Positions 1 through 11,120 of a DNA stretch of 64,000 nt are shown here, piece after piece (within the stretch, counting starts at the first letter, position 1; the number at the start of each line of letters is the position of its first letter). The notes beneath the pieces were generated by a model. The model had not been told where the DNA came from and did no database searches. It was given only the letters and a program-made list of their open reading frames with translations. The stretch is from Bombardia bombarda (Eukaryota > Ascomycota > Sordariomycetes > Sordariales > Lasiosphaeriaceae). The position numbers were made by a program, and so were the translations under genes. The stretch spans positions 372,001-436,000 of the forward strand of contig JAULSR010000011.1 of assembly GCA_030512295.1 (NCBI GenBank), written 5' to 3'.

Positions 1-418
1 TGTTGGATTTGATGCGGACGGTGTGGAGGGGGTGGACGGGGACGGGGACCGAGGGGGGGGAGGTTTTGGGGGGGTATTTGAGGGAGGAGAGCGGGTGGTT
101 TCAGAGCTGGGAGGGGAGCGCGTTTGGGGGGAGGAGGTTGAGTATTTTGAGGCCGGTTGTGAGGTTTGTTGTTGCGGGTGGTGGTGGTGGTGGTGGTGGT
201 GGGGGAGAAGGGGAGAGGGTGGATGTGAGTACTCCTGAGTGGCGGTCACCGAGCGTGCCGCATGGGTGGGAGAGGAAGGAGCTGGTTAGCTTTGAGAGTA
301 CGGCGGCGACGGGGACTGTGATGGAAAGAATGATGCAGGGTCGCTTTCCGTCTGTTTTATTTTGGAGATATCGCTGGCGAGAGCATGTAGTCGGCTTGCT
401 CTCCTGGATTGGACGCAT
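1..418 (-). CDS. Possible 5' end of a proline/histidine-rich gene running off the left edge
   Basis: An ATG at 418 on the minus strand opens a 105-codon frame ending at 101. A second minus frame is open from about 285 to position 1 and encodes a Ser/Pro/Thr-rich stretch with a run of eight His from a (CAC)n tract, then a less biased end (SVPVPVHPLHTVRIKSN). A short intron or an indel could join the two. The family is not recognised. The strong purine/pyrimidine strand bias means that long plus-strand frames here are probably shadows. This is kept only as a possible partial gene. Confidence 0.2.
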
Positions 419-446
419 GCCGAAACGCTGGTTTAGCTCGAAGTGA

Positions 447-1361
447 GAGCTGCAGCAGGAGCGTAAAGAGTTGTTATTTCACATGATGAAGCACACCAAG
501 GGCGGCATTTTGGCACACAGAAGGGGTTCTTCTTATGATATTCTCGGACAACTGGTGGATTTGACTTCGGACATTCGTGGAATGAGGTTCCTTTTATCAG
601 GCTATCAGACATTCTTCCTCTTCTACGGCAGGCACTGGCAACTAGAATAGACTACCTAAGTATTTTACCTAAGTGTTCTTTAACATGTCGCGTATATCAC
701 CCAGATACCATGCATTCCATCCGCCTTGCATGCATGCGATGTGGCCGCATAATGTTACTGTAACAGCAAGCGGACGAGGGATGATTGGACTCATGCAATA
801 GCATATCGCTTTACTGACGGCACATCGCCTTGATACCCAGCCCTACAAGCCTGCCTAAGTACATAACTTACCAAAGTAACCTGGCAGCTGCTAGCCAATT
901 TCGTCATTATACGGCTGATTGTAACCAGAGTACCTAGTCAAAGAGGTGAGCGGCTGAGGGGCTTGAGTGAGGAGGGGCAGGAAGAAGACTACAGGAACGG
1001 CGTATTCCTACAAATAAGATTGACTTTTAGTCAAAGAGCTCCCGATGGCAAGTGGGCAGCTCGCCTATCCTCGGCAAAGGTTTGTCAGGGATCGTTGAGA
1101 ATCAGGAAGATAGGGCGTGTGGCGTTCGATCTGTCCATTCTAGGGCTGAAAGAGAAGTGATATAGAGGCCCAGGGATTTGGTTAACAGTGTTGCCCGCGT
1201 GGGAGTGTATCTTCACACAAGTTAGGTTCTCTAATATGTCAAATTACAAATTGACCAAAACACTCCAAAATCCCATCCTACTCATCAACCAGAATAACCA
1301 TCATTCGCATCCATATCATCACCGACTCCCTCTCTTCACCTCAATCTCACTTCACTTCACT
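447..1361. other. Intergenic, no gene seen
   Basis: Mixed-composition sequence with short frames only and no recognisable protein. It forms the downstream side of the minus-strand P450 pseudogene. Confidence 0.5.
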
Positions 1362-3389
1362 TCACTTCCTCTCCACAGGCTTGAACCTGACATAAAACGG
1401 CGGCAGCTTCCAAAACGCCATGACCGTGAAATCCCTCTCAAAAACCGGCAATCCATTCCGTCCCGCCACAGCTTCCAGATCAAATCCCCACAGAACCTTG
1501 GCGACAAACAGCCGGATCACAACCGAGGCGATAACCGCGCCAGGACAACCTCTCGGCTCCTGACTGAAGGGCTTAGAGGCTTTGAGACTGTCGTCCTTAT
1601 ATCTCGGATCGTATCTCGGGTGATCGGGCGACAGCCAGCGCTCCGGCCGGAACTTGAGCGGGTCGGTGAAGTAGCGCGGGTGTCTGGCCGCCGCGAACAA
1701 GCCGACCTAGCACACAACTCCCTGCGAGATGTACTTTCCGTCCACGACAGCCCCAGGGCTCACGCGGGGTAGCCCGTCAGCTGTGGCTGAATGAGGCCGC
1801 AAGCTCTCCTGCGCGCAAGCATTCAGGTATTTGAGATTAGTCACCGTCTCTATCTTGATGTCGTCGTAGTCTGCAAACCCTGTCCGTATCTCGTCCACCA
1901 GTGCTGCGTATGCATCGGGTTCGCCGAGGAGAAAAAGGAGAAGGGAGTAGTACTGGTTCGCTACGGGCTGCCAGCCAGCGATCATCACCTGGCCTGATAC
2001 ATTCTGCAGATGGTAAATCTCCTTCTTGTCCACGGGTGCGGGCTTGTCAGCCGGCACAAGCTGTTCGAAGTAGTCAAGATGCTCTGTCTTGCCTTGACGC
2101 TCGATGCGCAACATGACGTCTTGCTTGTTCATCTTGATGAGTTTTGGCATTGCCAACAAGACGGACGGCGGGATGCAGAGGTACATGACTGGAGTGAGGA
2201 GGCGGATCTTGCGAGTGATTTGGCTGAGCGTGGCGAACAAGTTGAGTTTCAGACAATTTATGAGGAGAACGGAGCTTTTCACTAGGTTGTTTCAACCAGA
2301 ACGTCAATATCAGCCAAGAGTAGGTATGGAAGGGAGACCGGGGACACCCACTGTCGCGCATTTGGCTCATGTCAAGACTATAAGTCAAGTCGGCAGAGAG
2401 GTCCAGCCCCAGCCAATCTGACCAGGATTCCATGTCGACACCCTTTTCGCCCCCACCGTGTTCTTTCATTCTTTGGACGAAAAGGTCGATATGCGTCTGT
2501 ATTGCCGCCTCCTTTGCTCTGAAGTTTTTCATGCTGAAGGTGGGTGCCAGTTTCTTGGCTATCTCGCGATGCCGGGCGGGGTCGTTCTCCCCTCCGATGC
2601 CTCCGTCACCAGTGTCTAGAGCATCGTACCCGACCTGTACAAATAGCTCCATGTTCTTTTCTGACGCTAGGTGTATGTCTGCACATGTCCAGTCGATATG
2701 TGTCAGTTTACGTGTGCTCAGGATGAGTGTAAGTAATAGGTGCATTCATTACCTTTGGCCGCCTGTGGTGTAAGGAAAACGAGTTCATTGGGGGCAATCC
2801 GAACCACATCGCCTGCTCAAGTATTATCAGTAAGTGACCATGAGCAGAGCTCGACTCAATATGTAGAGAAGATGAGGGGGTGATTACCATATCATTTAAT
2901 GACATCCTCTATTATCCATGGATACCTTCCTGACACACTAATGCACACATCCGACAGCGAATGTAAGCATATGTCCCTTCGAGGTTTGGTCAGAAGGGAG
3001 TATCATACCTGGCAAAAACCCACCAAAGATCGGTGATGGCGGCAATTTTTGGGCCTGGATACTTTGACAGTGGATGGAAATACAAGTTGTAAAAGCTCCG
3101 GCCTGCAAGATACGTAATTATCTGTATTTACATGTAAGTTACAGAATATTGACAGGCGTCGGGTCTGCGCAATTCAGGCAGCTACGTCCTCGATACCGAA
3201 CATCGATGAGGTCTAAAATCAAGACGAAAACATAAACATATGGAAGCTTTCGGACAGACGTACCGATCCAAGGATGGCTGTCAGCAACTGGCTGCCAGTG
3301 ATGGATGATAGACCCAGGTTGTTGCTTATCCAAATCCAGAAATCCCGAACAGGATGGCCTCCTAGGAGTGGGAGTAATGGGAGTGCCAT
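1362..3389 (-). pseudogene. Cytochrome P450 with two in-frame nonsense codons
   Basis: Microsomal fungal P450 monooxygenase remnant. Probable exons on the minus strand are 3389-~3270 (hydrophobic anchor, uncertain), 3102-3009, 2937-2888, 2812-2753, 2678-2352 and 2281-1362. Landmarks in order are YNLYFHPLSKYPGPK after the anchor, VVRIAPNELVF, RHREIAKKLAPTFS (C-helix region), an I-helix with atypical IAGWQPVANQ, the K-helix ESLR, FRPERW, and the haem loop FSQEPRGCPG, where Glu replaces the usual Gly. Two stops interrupt this architecture. TGA at 2892-2894 lies inside VIK-stop-YGDVVR, where a basic residue is expected. TAG at 1707-1709 lies between ISQGVVC and VGLFAAARHP and removes the haem-binding cysteine. 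Each is one C-to-T change from a sense codon (CGA, CAG). The family normally acts in hydroxylation or desaturation of a secondary metabolite. As sequenced it cannot make a haem protein. The 5' exon junction is not certain. Confidence 0.85.
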
Positions 3390-4142
3390 GATCCCGGGTG
3401 TCTTGGAGTCCAGCCAGACCTTGGCGCGTTTTCCAAGCAGTCGGCAGTTGGGCGGGTGAGATTTCCGGTTGTTCCCCTCGGATTTGTAGTGTTGGGCTTC
3501 GCTTTGTCCAGAAAGGATCAATACCACTGGGTTCCCATTAAGCGCCACATTGATGTCGATGGGTTGGATGCAAGATCTAAACCCAAAAGGGGGGCCAAAT
3601 GGGGGTAAGGAAAAAAATTATGATCAAGATAGAAGAAAGAGGTGAGGAGGCAGACGCGCTAAAGTTCAAGGCATAGGAGAAATGCGTGTCGTGTGGTTGA
3701 TGGGGGTAAGTAAAGGGAAGGCACAAAGGTTCCGTCGGGCCCGATTTGGAATAGCCCCTCGCGCATGCACAGCCTGGGAAGGCGCCAACGACACCAGTGC
3801 AACCCAACAACCGCCTCTATTGTTGTCGTACAGTCCCGCATGCACGTCCCTGCAAACCAATTGGGATAGTCATCTCCGTTCGACCTTCGTGCCACACGGA
3901 ACTCCGATACCAAATTCGGGAAAATATCATCAATACCCAAAGGCCTGACATGAACCACAGTGCCTATTTTTGGTAATAGTGCAATTTTTACCATTCTCAA
4001 GTAAGTGCGAATACGCACGCACCTCCCTAGATATGTACCTATTACTCTACTGTCACATCAGACCTGTCATCTTGCCCGACGACGACTTCTTTGTCCTGCC
4101 GTCTCCACACTTCACCTATTCCGACTTACAGCATATACAGTC
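3390..4142. other. Divergent intergenic region between P450 pseudogene and SAT4-like gene
   Basis: The minus-strand P450 and the plus-strand membrane-protein gene start back to back here, so this probably held a shared bidirectional promoter. Short frames only; no regulatory site identified with confidence. Confidence 0.4.
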
Positions 4143-5448
4143 ATGGACGGCTACACCTTTGGCAATGTTATTAACTCACCACAGGGCAAGATCCTTCTCC
4201 TGGCCATCATCTCGATCCCGCTATGCATCTTAGCCACGGCCCTCTGCTTGGTTGCGACCAAGTGGTCCGGACGCAAGTTTGCTTGGGACGATGCCTGTCG
4301 TCTCGGCTTTAATCGCCTTCTTGGTCTACGCAATCTTGCCCATTGCTGGTAAGATGCAGTATTCCTGTCCCTGATCATTGGTTCAACTCCTTACGTTCGA
4401 ATCTCTAGGGTTGATCAAGGCCCAGGAGCTGGACGATGAGTTGGAGATTGCAGTTCTCGTAGCCAAGGTACTCCAAAACTATTCTAGTGTCATGAATCAT
4501 CCAGGGGATGGAATAATGGATGGACATATGCACTGACTGAGATACCAGTTAGCATATATCAGCACTCCCTTTTTCTACGTCAACCAGCTTTTTGCCCGAC
4601 TCAGTCTCATCCTCCTTTACAGTCGCATATTCTCCACCGACACTGTCTTTAGGCGCTGGCTTTACGTCCTTACAGGGATCCACGTAAGCTGGTTTATCAC
4701 ATTCCTCTTCTCCGTACTATTCCTGTGCACGCCCGTCTCCAAGTGGTGGGATATCCTAGGCGACCAGCCCAGTTTTTGTCTCGATAGAAACGCATTCCTC
4801 GTCTCAGAGGAGACGATCAATTCGTCTTTAGACTTTGCCCTTCTCAGTCTTGCAGTATATGTAGTTCAGAAGGTCCAGGTGAAGAGGAACGTCAAGACAA
4901 AGTTGGCATTCATATTTGCGGTTGGAGGTCTGTCTGGTGTCATTGGGTTCGTCAAGATTGGCATAGTCTACAATGCCGAGAATGACGCAGGACGTAAGTG
5001 GTTCTCTCCCTGTCCCTTACATTTTCTCAGCCGCTAAATTGACCTGTGTCTTTGTACAGAGGAAAACGACACCAACGCCTTCTGGGACATACTACAAATG
5101 ACCACCAGTATCTTCTGCGCCTGTGCACCCATGTACAAGTCCATGCTCCCAATGGGCACATTCTGGACCCGCATCAAGTCCTCGACCCTATCCTTGGCCA
5201 GCAGGACTAGATCATACTGGTCGCTGAATGATATTAATGTCAGAAGCCGCCATACAAAGAACCCGAACAGCACTGGCGAGAGCAAAGCAACAGAAGGCAA
5301 CCGCTCTTCCCTGTCAGCGCTTTATATTGGTGGTACATCCGAAGCTGACTACAGTTGGTCGCGGTCAAACAACAATGTCGATCTTGAGCTTGGTGCATTC
5401 AATCCTCCCCACATCTATTCGAAGAGAGACAACGGAAAGATTCTTTAG
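4143..5448 (+). CDS. SAT4/rhodopsin-type seven-helix membrane protein (one frameshift)
   Basis: Integral membrane protein of the fungal rhodopsin-domain/SAT4 family, often found beside polyketide or terpenoid genes; the biochemical role is unknown. Exons are 4143-4348, 4409-4467, 4549-4993 and 5060-5448, all with GT-AG introns. TM1 is near residues 17-40, followed by GRKFAWDD, a family hallmark. Later landmarks are a helix ending in AILPIAG, NQLFARLSLILLYSRIF, the WWD motif after SKW, and a Ser/Asn-rich cytoplasmic tail from about residue 290. The frame changes at about 4294: after TGGGACGATGCC the conserved helix (VVSALIAFLVYAILPIAG) is read one base out of phase, as if one C were extra. All later exon phases fit the shifted frame. 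This may be a consensus error or a real disabling indel. Confidence 0.75.
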
Positions 5449-6659
5449 ATATGTGTTGCCAAGGAGGCAACAGTACTGTTTTTGCGCTCTCGTCACAATA
5501 TGTGATAGTCATAAGGACTCAGATACCCCCAGATTTGAGGAATTTAGACACAGTCTGCGTTGTTGTGAGCAGCAGTCTGTATGAGGAATGATGTGCTTGT
5601 TTGGCTGAAGATGGGGATTGGGAGAGGCCCATCCTGTACAGTCTTGTGGCCTGCGAGGAGTATTTCCATATTTACAAATGTATCAGTACTGGCACCCCGA
5701 AGCTATTATCGTCGAGACCAGAGAGACTCAGGGCTGACATTCCGCAATATGCTGCCGTAAGTACCATTGATGGCCCCGCTAGTAGTGAAGTTTATTTTCT
5801 TCACCTTAAATGGGGACTCGCCTGATAATATCCCTACGGGCGCGGGTATAATGACCAACTGTTTGGTTGTGGTAAATATTGCCTGATTGTTGCCAGACTA
5901 ATTGCCCAATGCTACTTGTACCTGCGCACACGCCGCGTCTGGCCACTGCCCATCCCACAACAAAAGGTACGATACTAGGTAGGTAGGTAGGTAGGTAGGT
6001 AGGTACTTAGAAATTGGGATGTACCTATGCACTGTACTAAATAAGAGAAAAAATTTACCCTTTCCACTCGCACTTATCTAAGGTACCTACTCTTCTTTTC
6101 TCTTCGTCGAGCGTTCCACTACAATCGCGGCTCACAGGGGCGATGCACGAGACGAGGTACTCCCAGAAGTAGCGCTTCACATCATATTTTAAGGCATGAT
6201 CTATCCTGCCGTGTAGTAGCACAGCTCTCTCACAAGCAGTAATGTACACGTAGGCGCACCTGCTCCGTAATTGAAACAATGTCAGATTAAACCGGATTCC
6301 CACTGCCCTTTTGGGCAATCTCAGTCCGAGCAGTCAATAACGGAACATGAAGACCAACCGATTTCAAGAAAAGGTATTATCTTCCCGAGTATATGCAGAA
6401 CGAACTATTTCTCGTGTGATGTGATGCAATGCAATGCGATGCATTGTCTACACCATTGCGAACCCTAGAGCTCCGATGGTTTTCCATGAATACAACTGAG
6501 TAAAAGAACCTGGCGTTGAATGTACATGAGGCTATACTTACCAAGGTAACCTAGAATGCCAGTAAGGATACGATACTATTAGCTACCTCTTTTGCACGAT
6601 ACTTAGCTCTGACAACTTCGACACCCAGTCCGCTAACATGCTCATTTTTATTTTCGCAG
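5449..6659. other. Intergenic region with TAGG microsatellite
   Basis: No gene recognised. The sequence that should encode the N-terminal half of the following P450 is absent here. Confidence 0.5.
5976..6006. repeat. (TAGG)n microsatellite
   Basis: About seven uninterrupted TAGG units. The same motif recurs at 49857-49888. Confidence 0.9.
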
Positions 6660-7791
6660 TGGATTGATTGGATGTGCCTGGATGCCTCAGCAGATCTTGC
6701 ATACAATTGGGAGATGAACCAGGTCAGAGACTGTAAGAACTCTCCAGGCCACCTACCCCATTCACACCAGTCGAAGAAGACTAACTACCAGATCCCTGAG
6801 CAGCAAAGCGACATTGGTTCCAGGACGCCCTGGAAGCAGCCAACTTCGCGGTCGTCGTTTTCGCCATAGCCAAAACCTATCCCATCGTCACCCCACTAGC
6901 AGTCCTGTTCATGCCATGGAAAGTAGCGAGCTCCCTGCCAAGCATGATCCGCGAGCTCCGGGTCCGCGTCGCGGAGCGCATCGATATGCGAGACCAGGGC
7001 AAGGTAAAGCACTCGGACTATATCGAAACACTTATCACACCCGACAAGCCCACTGCGGAGCTCAAGACGAAGCAAAATATTAAGCACATGCTCACTGTTA
7101 CCAGCCAGCTGGTCCTCGGGAGCTACGACCCTACATCAGTGACCATCTATATGTTCTTCTTCTTCATTCTCCAGAATCTAGAGGCATTAGAGGGACTCAA
7201 ACACGAGGTCCGCAGCAGCTTCTCGAGTTACGAGGACATTGAGCCCGAGAAGCTGCGGACGCTGCCTTGGCTTGATGGCTGTCTGCATGAGACTCTGCGT
7301 CTCGGCGCGCCGGCGACCCATCATGCTCTTCCCCGGATCAGCCCTGGTGGGTTGGTGAATGGCGAGTACATCCCAAAAGGAGTAAGTCCAGTCTCTACCT
7401 TACGCCTCCAGAACACCAAGACATTGATATACCTTTATTCTAGACTGTCGTACGATCATCTCTCTTTACCTATGGCCGCAGCCCCCGCTTCTTCCACGAC
7501 CCGAAAAGCTTCAGACCGGAGCGCTGGCTTCCCCAAGGCCACCCCAAATACAACGCGGCTTTCGCCGATGACGACCATGCCGCGCACCACCCATTCATCA
7601 CGGGCCCGCGCCAGTGCCCCGGTCGTGAGGTGGCCAGGATCACGTTCCGGCTGGTGGTGGCCAAGATGGTCTGGCTCTTTGACATGGAGCAGCTGTCGGA
7701 ACAGCTGGATTTCGATCGCGACATGCGCGTCTACGCCATGTGGATGAAGCCGGAGCTGAGGATGCGGCTGGTTCCTGTCAAGCGTGATTGA
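6660..7791 (+). pseudogene. Cytochrome P450 lacking its N-terminal half
   Basis: C-terminal two-thirds of a P450 related to the one at 1362-3389: WIDWMCLDASADLAYN here matches WSDWLGLDLSADLTYS there. Coding begins right after a 3' splice site (ttttcgcag at 6651-6659), and nothing upstream resembles the membrane anchor, proline hinge or B-C helices. Introns lie at about 6733-6802 and 7381-7443. The rest is open and well formed: I-helix with unusual LGSYDPTSVT, K-helix HETLR, FRPERWLP, and a canonical haem loop FITGPRQCPG with its cysteine, ending at TGA 7789-7791. The missing N-terminus implies a 5' deletion or partial duplication, so a folded enzyme is unlikely unless exons lie outside the window. 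Role in the pathway unknown. Confidence 0.75.
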
Positions 7792-8441
7792 TACGCGGGT
7801 GGGTGCAGACAAGGATTATGAGTGCGTGGAGATTAAGACAGTTTGGGCTCATGTTAGGACTTTCTCTTTGTCACTGCTCTGTTGCACACTGTGCAGCGTG
7901 CACACATCTGCAAAGAATTTGAGTGCTTCACAGCAGTGTATGTACTGTGTAAATGCCACACTAAGCGTCCGGATTAGGCAACTTTACGCCGCTGGCTCTT
8001 TACTGTGTACTTACAGCCCAATTGGGAAAACCATTTCCGGATCCATAGCCGGTCATGCTTGCGCGTTTCATGGGACGCGATTTCCTCACATTTTGTGATA
8101 CACTCGGGTTCGCAAGGTCCCGAAAGCAAAACAATGCTCGAAAACCAGTTTATGGAATGCGAACAGTGTTACGGCGGTCACTGTAAATTGTGATCAAGCA
8201 TTTTCAGCGTCTTTGTCCCGCAAAATTTAATCTACTAGCCACGTTCGACGCTCCCTTCTCCTTGCAACGCTCCTTCCTCTAGTCTACTCGCAAACGCTCC
8301 TGCCTCCCCGTCTCCCTGCAAACAACCGCTCCTTCTTTCCTTTCCTGAAGAGTAATTAAACCTTATTGGGCCTTCAGCAGGCAACATTCTTCCTGCAGCT
8401 GCGACCCACGATTTTCTCCTTGCACCCTTACCGCTGGAAAG
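7792..8441. other. Intergenic region and MFS leader
   Basis: No gene. The last 200 nt are C/T-rich, as in many fungal 5' leaders, ahead of the transporter ATG. Confidence 0.4.
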
Positions 8442-10394
8442 ATGGAGGAAGAAACACAAACTACAACTTCACCAAAGGAGCTGCCACCAGCAGACGAGAA
8501 AACAGTAGCAACAGCAGCCAGCAGCAGTGATGACGGGAGACCCGACGCTAACAGCACTACAGCGGCAGCCGCCGACACCACCAAAGCGACAGACTCGCAA
8601 GAAGCAGGAGAAGTTGTCGAACCGGATGACTTCCACCCCGGAATCCGTCTCTGGACCATCATCATTGGCCTAGGCGTTACCTTGCTACTGACGGCGCTCG
8701 AGAACATGGTTGTCACCGTCGCTGCGCCCAAGATCATCTCCGAGCTGGGCATGGGCGAGAACTACATCTGGATCACCAACGCCTTCTTCATCTGCAGCGC
8801 CGCCATCCAGCCGCTCGCCGGCCAGCTGTGCAATGTCTTTGGGCGGAGGTGGATCATGTTGAGCAGCGTGGCTGTTTTCATTTTGGAGCGGCCTATGTGG
8901 CGGGGCGATTAACTCCGCCATGATGATTGCCGGACGGGCGATTCAGGGGTTGGGGTCCGGCGGGATTACGTTGCTTAATGGTCGGTCATCTTTTGAGAAT
9001 TCCTCACCAATCTAGGATTTGATTGCTGACTGCAAATTGATAACAATAGACATCATCGTCTCCGACCTCGTCCCCCTCCGGTACCGCGGCAACTACATTG
9101 GCGTCATCCTGACCATATATGGAGTCGGCACCACCCTCGGCCCCTTCATCGGTGGCTCCATCGTGGCCACCACCACCTGGCGCTGGATTTTCTACCTCAA
9201 CCTCCCCATCGGCGGCGCATCATTGGCAATCCTGTCCGTCTTCCTGCAGGTCAACTACAAGAACCATATGACCTTTGCGCAAAAGGTGCGTCGCATCGAC
9301 TTCTTGGGGAACACCGTCCTGGTCGCTGCCACAGTGGCTATTCTGTACGCGCTCGCCTATGCCGGGACGTTGTACAGCTGGGGTTCGTGGCATATTCTTG
9401 TTCCATTTCTGTTGGGCTTCTTTGGGCTTTTTGTCTTTGCGTACACGCAAGCTGGTCGGTTTGCCGCTGCGGAGCCTGTGATCCCGCCGCGGCTGTTCAA
9501 ACATCCAACCTCCATCATTGTCAGCGCCAACACGTTTATTAACTCAGCGCTCACCTTCTGGGCTGTTTTCTTTCTGGTATGCCCCCTATCTTCCTACACT
9601 CCCTTTCAGCCCCATTTACTAATAAATAATCAGCCCGTCTTCTTCCAAGCCGCCCTTCTCTTCAGTCCCCAGCGCGCAGGTGTGGCCCTCCTGCCCATGT
9701 CCCTCGTGGCAATTCCAGGCTCTGCCATCGCCGCAGTGGCCATAAGCCTCTGGGGCCGGTACAAGCCAGTGCACGTCGTCGGGTTCGCCATCTTCATGCT
9801 AGGCCTCGGACTCTTCACACTACAAAACCCACAGACCACCACGGCAGAGTGGGCTACCTACCAGTGCATCTGCGCTGTGGGTGGCGGTATCCTTCTCAAC
9901 TCCCAGCTGCCGGCCTTCCAGAGCGCCGTCCCCGAGAGCGACCAGGCGGCGGCCTCGGCCGCCTGGGGTTTTATTCGTAGTATTGGCTGGGTGTGGGGTG
10001 TCGCCATCCCGCCAAGTATCTTCAACAGCCGCGTCGGCGACCTGGTAGCGTCCGGTGCCATTTCAGATCCCGCGGCAGCCCAGATGCTAGCAGGTGGAGG
10101 CGCTTACGGCGCGGCATCGGCTGCGCAGGTGCAGTTGTTTCCGGTCACGATCCAGAATGAGATACGGTCCGTGTATGCCCTGGCTTTGCAGCGGGTTTTT
10201 CAGATTTCTATTGCATTTGCCGGCGTAGGTTCCTGTTGTCCTTGTTTGAGAACGAAATTGTGCTGCGGACGAAGCTGGAGACGGAGTTTGGGTTGAAGCA
10301 TGAGAATGATAGGTATCATCGCGCCAAGGCTGATGGTAGTGCGGCCGCTACTGTGGATGTGGAAAGGGGGTCATCACAACAAACGACGTCGTAG
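8442..10394 (+). CDS. MFS drug:H+ antiporter, DHA2-like (two apparent frameshifts)
   Basis: Proton-driven plasma-membrane exporter of the major facilitator superfamily, a usual member of toxin or antibiotic clusters where it secretes the product. A hydrophilic acidic N-terminus of about 65 residues leads into TM1 (LWTIIIGLGVTLLLTALENM). Family motifs are GQLCNVFGRRW (motif A), AGRAIQGLGSGGI, LRYRGNYIGV and GVGTTLGPFIGG (motif C). Introns are at about 8983-9049 and 9577-9633, the latter containing a TACTAAT branch site. The frame slips at 8882-8886 (TTGG where two more bases would restore LGSGLCGGA) and at about 10229-10232 (GTAGGTTCC, one T short). With the second corrected, the tail runs to TAG 10392-10394 instead of the early stop at 10296. 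Short-run indels like these may be sequencing errors, so the gene may be functional. Confidence 0.8.
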
Positions 10395-11120
10395 AAGACC
10401 CACTTTTTTATTTAAGACTTACCTCCCAAGGCTCTTCAACTCGGTTCTTTCTCCGGATGAGCCATACTTTCTACTGCAACATTGTAATAGTTTGGCAAGC
10501 TAAGGACATTCGGATTGTTCTGCCCTCTACCCTCAACCTATTGACCAATATAATATCTTTAATACGTACTTTGGAGTGTTTGAAGCACGAGTCATCTTTT
10601 CCTCTGATTTCTTGTGTGTCAGAGAAACAAAGCTATAGTTTTCGTTTCATAGGTCATTATCCCTCCAAAGAGGAGTGAGGTTGTTGAAACTTGTGGCCAA
10701 TGGTGTGTATCACTTGCCACTGACGACATATAAACACGCAATTCTTCAGACATTCGAAATCAGCGATCAATTCTCACTCGGATCCAACAGCTGTATGGCG
10801 CTGTGTGCAAGACCACCTATAAAGTGTTTACTTTCAGCACTCAGCTCACTGATTCCGGCGCTTGCTTTCAGTTACCGCAGCGTTCGGCAGAGGAAAGTGA
10901 AAGGGGGTCGGCGTCAGATTTCCCAAAACGGACAAAAAGGTACAAGTAAGCGGCTTGCTGAACAATCTGTGCCGCAACGAAGTATAGTCCTGTTCCGACA
11001 AGCTGCATACAGTGCCGCGATGGGGCTACCTTTTGGACAACGACTGAGCACCTCCATGTCTCGTGTTTCTATATCAAGCATGGGCGTATACTGCAGTGTT
11101 TGCGGCCCTATGTTTACGTA
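10395..11120. other. Intergenic, no gene seen
   Basis: One 149-codon plus-strand frame (10675-11121) has no recognisable family and low-complexity basic composition; not called as a gene. Confidence 0.4.

Noticed and set aside
3..446. 147-codon plus-strand frame with poly-Gly
   Set aside because: Produced by a (GGT)n tract and purine bias; mirror of the minus-strand proline/histidine-rich frame; no family features.
8442..10394. Calling the MFS transporter a pseudogene
   Set aside because: Both slips sit in short homopolymers and similar slips affect likely essential genes in this window, so sequencing error is at least as likely.
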